Source of the DNA: Algoriphagus sp.
GTDB taxonomy: Bacteria > Bacteroidota > Bacteroidia > Cytophagales > Cyclobacteriaceae
Assembly: GCA_023255285.1 (NCBI GenBank)
Contig: JALRIY010000071.1
Location: forward strand, 1 to 10,001
Direction of reading: 5' to 3'
Length of the DNA stretch: 10,001 nucleotides
In this document: positions 6,376 to 10,001 of the stretch, piece after piece
How positions within the stretch are numbered: position 1 is the stretch's first letter
Layout of the letters: every line of letters starts with the position of its first letter
Made by a program: the position numbers and the translations under genes
The notes under the pieces: generated by a model
Told to the model about the DNA's origin: nothing
Databases searched by the model: none
Seen by the model: only the letters and a program-made list of their open reading frames with translations

Positions 6376-7746
6376 ATGAAGAGAAGATTTGATACGTATT
6401 TTCCCTGGTTGTTTACAATCAGCGACTTTTTTGCCTCTTTGTTTTCATTGGCGGTAGCAAACTACTTTTTACAGCGGTTCCATGTTTTAGGGGTAACAGA
6501 ATTTTCCGCCTTCCTTCCACTTGGGCTAGTGTGGATACTGATATCCATACTTCGTAAAGATTATAGAATCAGTCGCACTGATGAGTACGACCAAACTTTG
6601 AGTAGTTTATCTGTTACTTTATTGTGGTTTTTAGGGGTAACAGCCATCCTCTGGACTCCATTGCAAGCAGGTAATTATCGGTGGATCCAAATTTTGGCAT
6701 TAGGGCTCACGATGGGATTCCTGATGGGAATGTTTAGAGTTTCTATTCAACTGATTCTTAGAAAATACAGAGCCTCTGGAAAAAATTACCAAAATGCAAT
6801 TATCGTTGGTAAAGGATCTACTAGCCCTCGATTAGTCGATGTATTTCGAATTAGAAAAGATTTTGGCATTAATTTTTTAGGGTACTTTGACGATTTGTCC
6901 AATTGCGATCAAACGCAAGGAGGAATTGCAGATCTTTTTGAAAAAGCACCAAAGATGAACTTGGACCTGATTTATATCAATGAAAAGTTGGAATCTAGTC
7001 TTGTAAAACGTGTCATTGACTTTGCAGATGAGCATTACATCAAGGTGAAGATGATCCCAGGCAAAAGTTTGCAGTTGGAAAAAAGTCTTTCCTTTTCCCG
7101 ATATGGAGATTTCTTTGTTATTAATGTCAATGAAATTCCTTTAGACCACCCGTTGAATAGTTTTGCAAAACGAATTTTTGACTTAGTTTTTGCAAGTTTT
7201 GTGACGGTTTTTATCCTTACATGGTTAATTCCATTGGTAGGAATTTTGATTAAATTGGAGTCCAGAGGGCCTGTATTTTTTATTCAAAAGAGGAATGGCC
7301 TCAACAATAAAGTGTTCAATTGTCTCAAGTTTCGGTCTATGACACCGAACGATTATGCCGATTCCCATCAAGCCACTAAAAATGATCCTAGGGTAACCCG
7401 AATTGGTTCATTTTTAAGAAATTCTTCGCTGGATGAAATGCCACAATTTTTGAATGTACTCATGGGTAGCATGTCCATTGTGGGTCCTAGACCACATACT
7501 TTACCAATGAATGATGCCTTCCGTCCTCAAATCGAACGTTACAATTCACGACATAAAATAAAGCCGGGGATAACTGGACTTGCACAGGTGAGAGGGTACC
7601 GGGGAGAAATTGAGAATACCCATCAAATTCGATCAAGAGTTCGTCTAGACTATTTTTACATCAACAACTGGTCATTTATTTTGGATATGGAGATTATGAT
7701 CAAAACCGTGTACGAGTTATTATTTAATCGTGAAAACGCCTATTGA
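6376..7746 (+). CDS. Polyprenyl-phosphate hexose-1-phosphate transferase (WcaJ/WbaP-type initiating enzyme)
   Basis: The product is predicted to transfer a sugar-1-phosphate from a nucleotide sugar to undecaprenyl phosphate at the inner membrane, the first step of exopolysaccharide, capsule or O-antigen assembly. The 456 residues show the full long-form plan. Four N-terminal membrane helices lie near 11-32, 45-60, 80-95 and 103-122. A Rossmann-like CoA-binding-type domain begins NAIIVGKG (140-147). A re-entrant/membrane helix near 270-293 leads into the bacterial sugar transferase domain. Its hallmarks are KFRSM (318-322), DPRVTRIGSFLR (337-348), the catalytic Asp-Glu pair D353-E354 in SLDEMPQ, SIVGPRPH (367-374) and KPGITGLAQVRG. 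I prefer the ATG at 6376: the open frame extends to a TTG at 6328, but that overlaps a promoter-like box and adds a polar leader. It overlaps the next gene by 17 bases. The sugar cannot be read from the sequence. Confidence 0.92.
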   Translation: MKRRFDTYFPWLFTISDFFASLFSLAVANYFLQRFHVLGVTEFSAFLPLGLVWILISILRKDYRISRTDEYDQTLSSLSVTLLWFLGVTAILWTPLQAGNYRWIQILALGLTMGFLMGMFRVSIQLILRKYRASGKNYQNAIIVGKGSTSPRLVDVFRIRKDFGINFLGYFDDLSNCDQTQGGIADLFEKAPKMNLDLIYINEKLESSLVKRVIDFADEHYIKVKMIPGKSLQLEKSLSFSRYGDFFVINVNEIPLDHPLNSFAKRIFDLVFASFVTVFILTWLIPLVGILIKLESRGPVFFIQKRNGLNNKVFNCLKFRSMTPNDYADSHQATKNDPRVTRIGSFLRNSSLDEMPQFLNVLMGSMSIVGPRPHTLPMNDAFRPQIERYNSRHKIKPGITGLAQVRGYRGEIENTHQIRSRVRLDYFYINNWSFILDMEIMIKTVYELLFNRENAY

Positions 7747-8689
7747 TTTGGAGTATTCCTGTCATTACTGCAATTCAACACGGGGAACATTTTTTATTGC
7801 GACAGAGCGAATGCTCGGACTAGGGGGCGAGTTTACCTACACGAGCTGTGACAGTTGTGGTTCCCTTCAAATCTTAGAAATCCCAAGAGACTTAGGCAAC
7901 TATTATCCTAGCGCATATTATTCTTTTCAGCGCCTTCAATTTTCTAGTTATTTAAGAAGGCTGGTTAAATACCTCCGCATGCAGGTCTATTTGACTACTG
8001 GAAGTTCATTTTTTTGTCCACCTTTTGGTACAGACTGGCTTCAAAAGTTAAAACTAAAGCGAACAGATCGAATTGCTGATGTAGGCTGTGGTACAGGCCA
8101 ATTGTTGTACGAATTGAGTGTTTCAGGATTTCAGGATTTGCATGGTTTTGACCCGTATTTGGAAAATTCTCCATCGCTGCCTGCTGGGCTTCAACTCTGG
8201 AAAATGGAGTTTGACCAGACAGATCTTCATTTTGATGTGATTATGTTGCATCATTCTTTTGAGCATGTAGCAGATCCTAAATCCATCCTTAGTGCTTGCT
8301 TTGATCGGTTAGCACCCGGCGGAAGGCTTTTGATTCGATGTCCTGTGGCAGATGCAGCCGTTTGGCAAGAGAAAGAATCCCTCTGGGTACAACTTGATGC
8401 ACCTAGGCACTTATCCATACCCAGTACAAATGGCTTCGTGGAGTTAGCTCAACGAATTGGATTTGAGGTAAATGAAATTCTTTTTGATTCCACATCTTTT
8501 CAGTTTTGGGGAACGGGATTGTACGAAAACGGAGAAAAGCTAGATCGAACTAGGATTCAGACATATTTTTCTCAGGAGCAACTAAAAGCCTGGGACCAAC
8601 AAGCCTTAGAATACAACCGACAAGGCAAAGGAGATCAAGCTTGCTTCTTTTGCGTCAAGCCTACTAAGCTTGTGGAGAAGCAAGCATGA
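7730..8689 (+). CDS. Class I SAM-dependent methyltransferase with N-terminal Cys-pair (zinc-ribbon-like) domain
   Basis: The 319-residue product begins with two CxxC pairs (C11/C14 and C40/C43) spaced like a small zinc ribbon. A methyltransferase core follows: motif I ADVGCGTGQLL (116-126), an acidic ribose-binding position D141 after LHGF, FDVIMLHHSFEHV (168-180), and LAPGGRLLIRCP (194-205). The later segment LDAPRHLSIPS (222-232) and a QFW motif (258-260) are familiar from methyltransferases of bacterial glycan clusters. It starts at GTG 7730 inside the 3' end of the sugar phosphotransferase gene, and its stop overlaps the ATG of the next gene. That implies translational coupling, and methylation of a glycan or its nucleotide-sugar precursor is the natural inference. 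Zinc binding and substrate are unproven. A related alternative is a sugar C-methyltransferase, but the usual C-terminal domain of that family is not evident. Confidence 0.85.
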   Translation: MKTPIDLEYSCHYCNSTRGTFFIATERMLGLGGEFTYTSCDSCGSLQILEIPRDLGNYYPSAYYSFQRLQFSSYLRRLVKYLRMQVYLTTGSSFFCPPFGTDWLQKLKLKRTDRIADVGCGTGQLLYELSVSGFQDLHGFDPYLENSPSLPAGLQLWKMEFDQTDLHFDVIMLHHSFEHVADPKSILSACFDRLAPGGRLLIRCPVADAAVWQEKESLWVQLDAPRHLSIPSTNGFVELAQRIGFEVNEILFDSTSFQFWGTGLYENGEKLDRTRIQTYFSQEQLKAWDQQALEYNRQGKGDQACFFCVKPTKLVEKQA

Positions 8690-9267
8690 AAGGAATGGGC
8701 AAGTATTTTGTAGGGTTGCTTCCTCCTCCTGCGGTCGAGTCTCAATTTAATAAGCTTAAACAAGGTATAGCAACCCAGTTTCAGGTAAAATATGCGCTTC
8801 AAGCTCCTGCCCACCTAACCCTCAAGATGCCTTTTCGATACAAGGAGGCGAAAGAAAGAGAGCTAGGAATTCGGCTGAAGACTTTCTTGGAGAACCAGGA
8901 ACCATTTCATCTCCAACTTACTGGTATTGGGCATTTTGGGAATAGAAATATCCACCAAAAAGTTGCGCCTTCTGAATCCTTACTATCCCTTCAAACCAGT
9001 TTACGTACCTTTTGTAAAAGATCGTTGCACTTGGTGGAGGAACTCAGTGATCGGAACTTTCAAGCCCACATGACCTTGGCTTACAAGGATTTGAAGCCTG
9101 GCAATTTTGAGGAGACACTTGCATATGCGCGAAAAAATGAGTTTTCAGCGGAGTTTTTGGTTGCTCAAGCCTACTTATTGAAAAAAGTGGAAGGCCGGTG
9201 GAAGGTGATAGCTCCTTTAGTTTTTGGTCTTAGTTCAGAACTTCCATCGCCAACAACCCAGGAATAA
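8686..9267 (+). CDS. 2H phosphoesterase, 2'-5' RNA ligase/LigT-like
   Basis: The 193-residue product carries the two His-x-Thr motifs that define the 2H superfamily: HLTL with H43 and T45, and HMTL with H128 and T130. Each sits on a strand in the expected context (APAHLTLKMPF and FQAHMTLAYKD). The N-terminus KYFVGLLPPPAV is the usual first strand, and the length fits the family (about 180-200). Members act on 2',3'-cyclic phosphates or 2'-5' linkages in RNA or nucleotides, and are cytosolic. Both catalytic histidines are present, so it is probably active. Its ATG overlaps the preceding methyltransferase stop as ATGA; a second ATG at 8695 is possible. Coupling to glycan genes is unusual for a supposed RNA enzyme and may be incidental. 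The substrate is unknown. Confidence 0.85.
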   Translation: MKGMGKYFVGLLPPPAVESQFNKLKQGIATQFQVKYALQAPAHLTLKMPFRYKEAKERELGIRLKTFLENQEPFHLQLTGIGHFGNRNIHQKVAPSESLLSLQTSLRTFCKRSLHLVEELSDRNFQAHMTLAYKDLKPGNFEETLAYARKNEFSAEFLVAQAYLLKKVEGRWKVIAPLVFGLSSELPSPTTQE

Positions 9268-9346
9268 CTTCCTTGTAACCTTAATTTTCATCGCTATCCA
9301 AACAATTTGCCTTGAAAAACAGATTTATTTCTATCTCCTTTGTTCC

Positions 9347-10001
9347 ATGAAAAAAGCGCTTGTTGTCGGTTCAGGTATTGCAGGCATCGCGGCCTCCATC
9401 CGCTTGGCAGTCAAAGGGTATGAGGTGGAGGTTTTTGAGGCCAACGCCTATCCTGGAGGAAAACTTTCCGCAATAACAGGAAGTGGGTACCGCTTTGATG
9501 CAGGACCCTCCTTGTTTACGCTACCCGAACAAGTGGAAGAATTGTTTCTTTTGGCAGGAAAAGACCCAAAGGAACACTTTGAGTATTCCCGTTTGGAGGT
9601 GGTTTGTCACTATTTTTGGGAAGACGGCAAGCAGCTGAAAGCATGGGCAGACCCGGAACGTTTTGCTACAGAAGTTGCCACTCAGCTAGGGGTTTCGGAT
9701 CAAGGAATTAGGAAGGTGTTGCAGCGCTCAGCATTTATATATGAGCACCTTGCACCCTTATTTATGCACCGTTCCCTTCGTAAAGTTGGAACTTGGCTAA
9801 GTTCACAAGCCCTAAAGGCCTATTTGAATTTGGGAAGATTGGGGCTTTTTTCCACCATGCATGCTTCCAATACCAAGTTCTTGAAAGATCCTAAGTTGGT
9901 ACAGCTATTTGATCGTTATGCGACCTACAATGGCTCTGACCCCTACCAAACTCCAGCTACGCTGACCATTATTCCCCACCTCGAGTTTAATATGGGGGCT
10001 T
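9347..10001 (+). CDS. crtD: CrtI-superfamily carotenoid desaturase, probably CrtD (1-hydroxycarotenoid 3,4-desaturase), N-terminal part
   Basis: The ATG at 9347 opens a frame that runs 218 codons to the window end with no stop. The N-terminus is a FAD-binding Rossmann site, KALVVGSGIAGIAASIRL with G8, G10 and G13, followed by E31 at the end of the second strand (VEVFEAN) and YPGGK. The segment YRFDAGPSLFTLP (about 48-60) is characteristic of CrtI-type desaturases. Motifs such as FEANAYPGGKL, CHYFWEDG and DRYATYNGSDPY match my recollection of Bacteroidota CrtD proteins better than phytoene desaturase CrtI, which usually shows GFTFDMGPSW. CrtD introduces the 3,4 double bond in carotenoids such as saproxanthin or myxol. 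It is a membrane-associated, FAD-dependent enzyme. The gene begins 79 bases after the 2H phosphoesterase. The superfamily is near certain; CrtD versus CrtI is likely but not proven, because about half of the protein is missing. Confidence 0.8.
   Translation, partial: MKKALVVGSGIAGIAASIRLAVKGYEVEVFEANAYPGGKLSAITGSGYRFDAGPSLFTLPEQVEELFLLAGKDPKEHFEYSRLEVVCHYFWEDGKQLKAWADPERFATEVATQLGVSDQGIRKVLQRSAFIYEHLAPLFMHRSLRKVGTWLSSQALKAYLNLGRLGLFSTMHASNTKFLKDPKLVQLFDRYATYNGSDPYQTPATLTIIPHLEFNMGA

Noticed and set aside
1..10001. CRISPR array, rRNA/tRNA genes, toxin-antitoxin or phage-defence genes
   Set aside because: No spaced direct repeats, cloverleaf-like or rRNA sequence, and no recognisable defence proteins were seen on either strand.

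Overview
The window looks like chromosomal DNA of a Bacteroidota bacterium, probably a Cytophagales/Cyclobacteriaceae-type organism (Algoriphagus-like). The assignment rests on protein style (a 125-aa RbfA with an acidic tail followed by a LolC/E-like permease, a DUF6427-like membrane protein, a CrtD-like carotenoid desaturase), on TAnnTTTG promoter -7 elements in several intergenic gaps, and on moderate GC. It is a judgement from recognition, not from a search.

Region 1 (1-787) is anomalous. It opens with the 3' end of an AT-rich sulfatase gene (about 29% GC by hand count over 1-350). Near 340-360 this runs directly into the middle of an oppositely oriented DUF6427-like membrane-protein gene of ordinary composition. 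Both genes are cut at the same point, so this is either a recombination/insertion junction or a chimeric assembly join.

Region 2 (788-3770) is housekeeping: rbfA (30S maturation) and a LolC/E-like FtsX-domain permease in a tight pair, then a monomeric sarcosine oxidase/SolA-type FAD enzyme that ends in a terminator-like hairpin.

Region 3 (3771-9267) is envelope- and glycan-oriented. A complete half-size ABC exporter (MsbA-like architecture) converges on a SAM methyltransferase, and the two share the bases of their stop codons. That methyltransferase is divergent from a translationally coupled trio: a membrane polyprenyl-phosphate sugar phosphotransferase that would start lipid-linked glycan assembly, a Cys-pair (zinc-ribbon-like) SAM methyltransferase, and a 2H phosphoesterase (LigT/2'-5' RNA ligase-like). 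The trio overlaps by 17 and 4 bases and is probably one transcript.

Region 4 (9347-end) is the first 218 codons of a CrtI-superfamily carotenoid desaturase, most like CrtD, suggesting a pigmented organism whose carotenoid genes continue beyond the window.

I saw no tRNA, rRNA, CRISPR array, transposase or phage gene. No gene-free stretch exceeds 300 bases. I do not see convincing evidence of a wholly new system; the best items for a second look are the junction near position 350 and the 2H phosphoesterase coupled to glycan genes.
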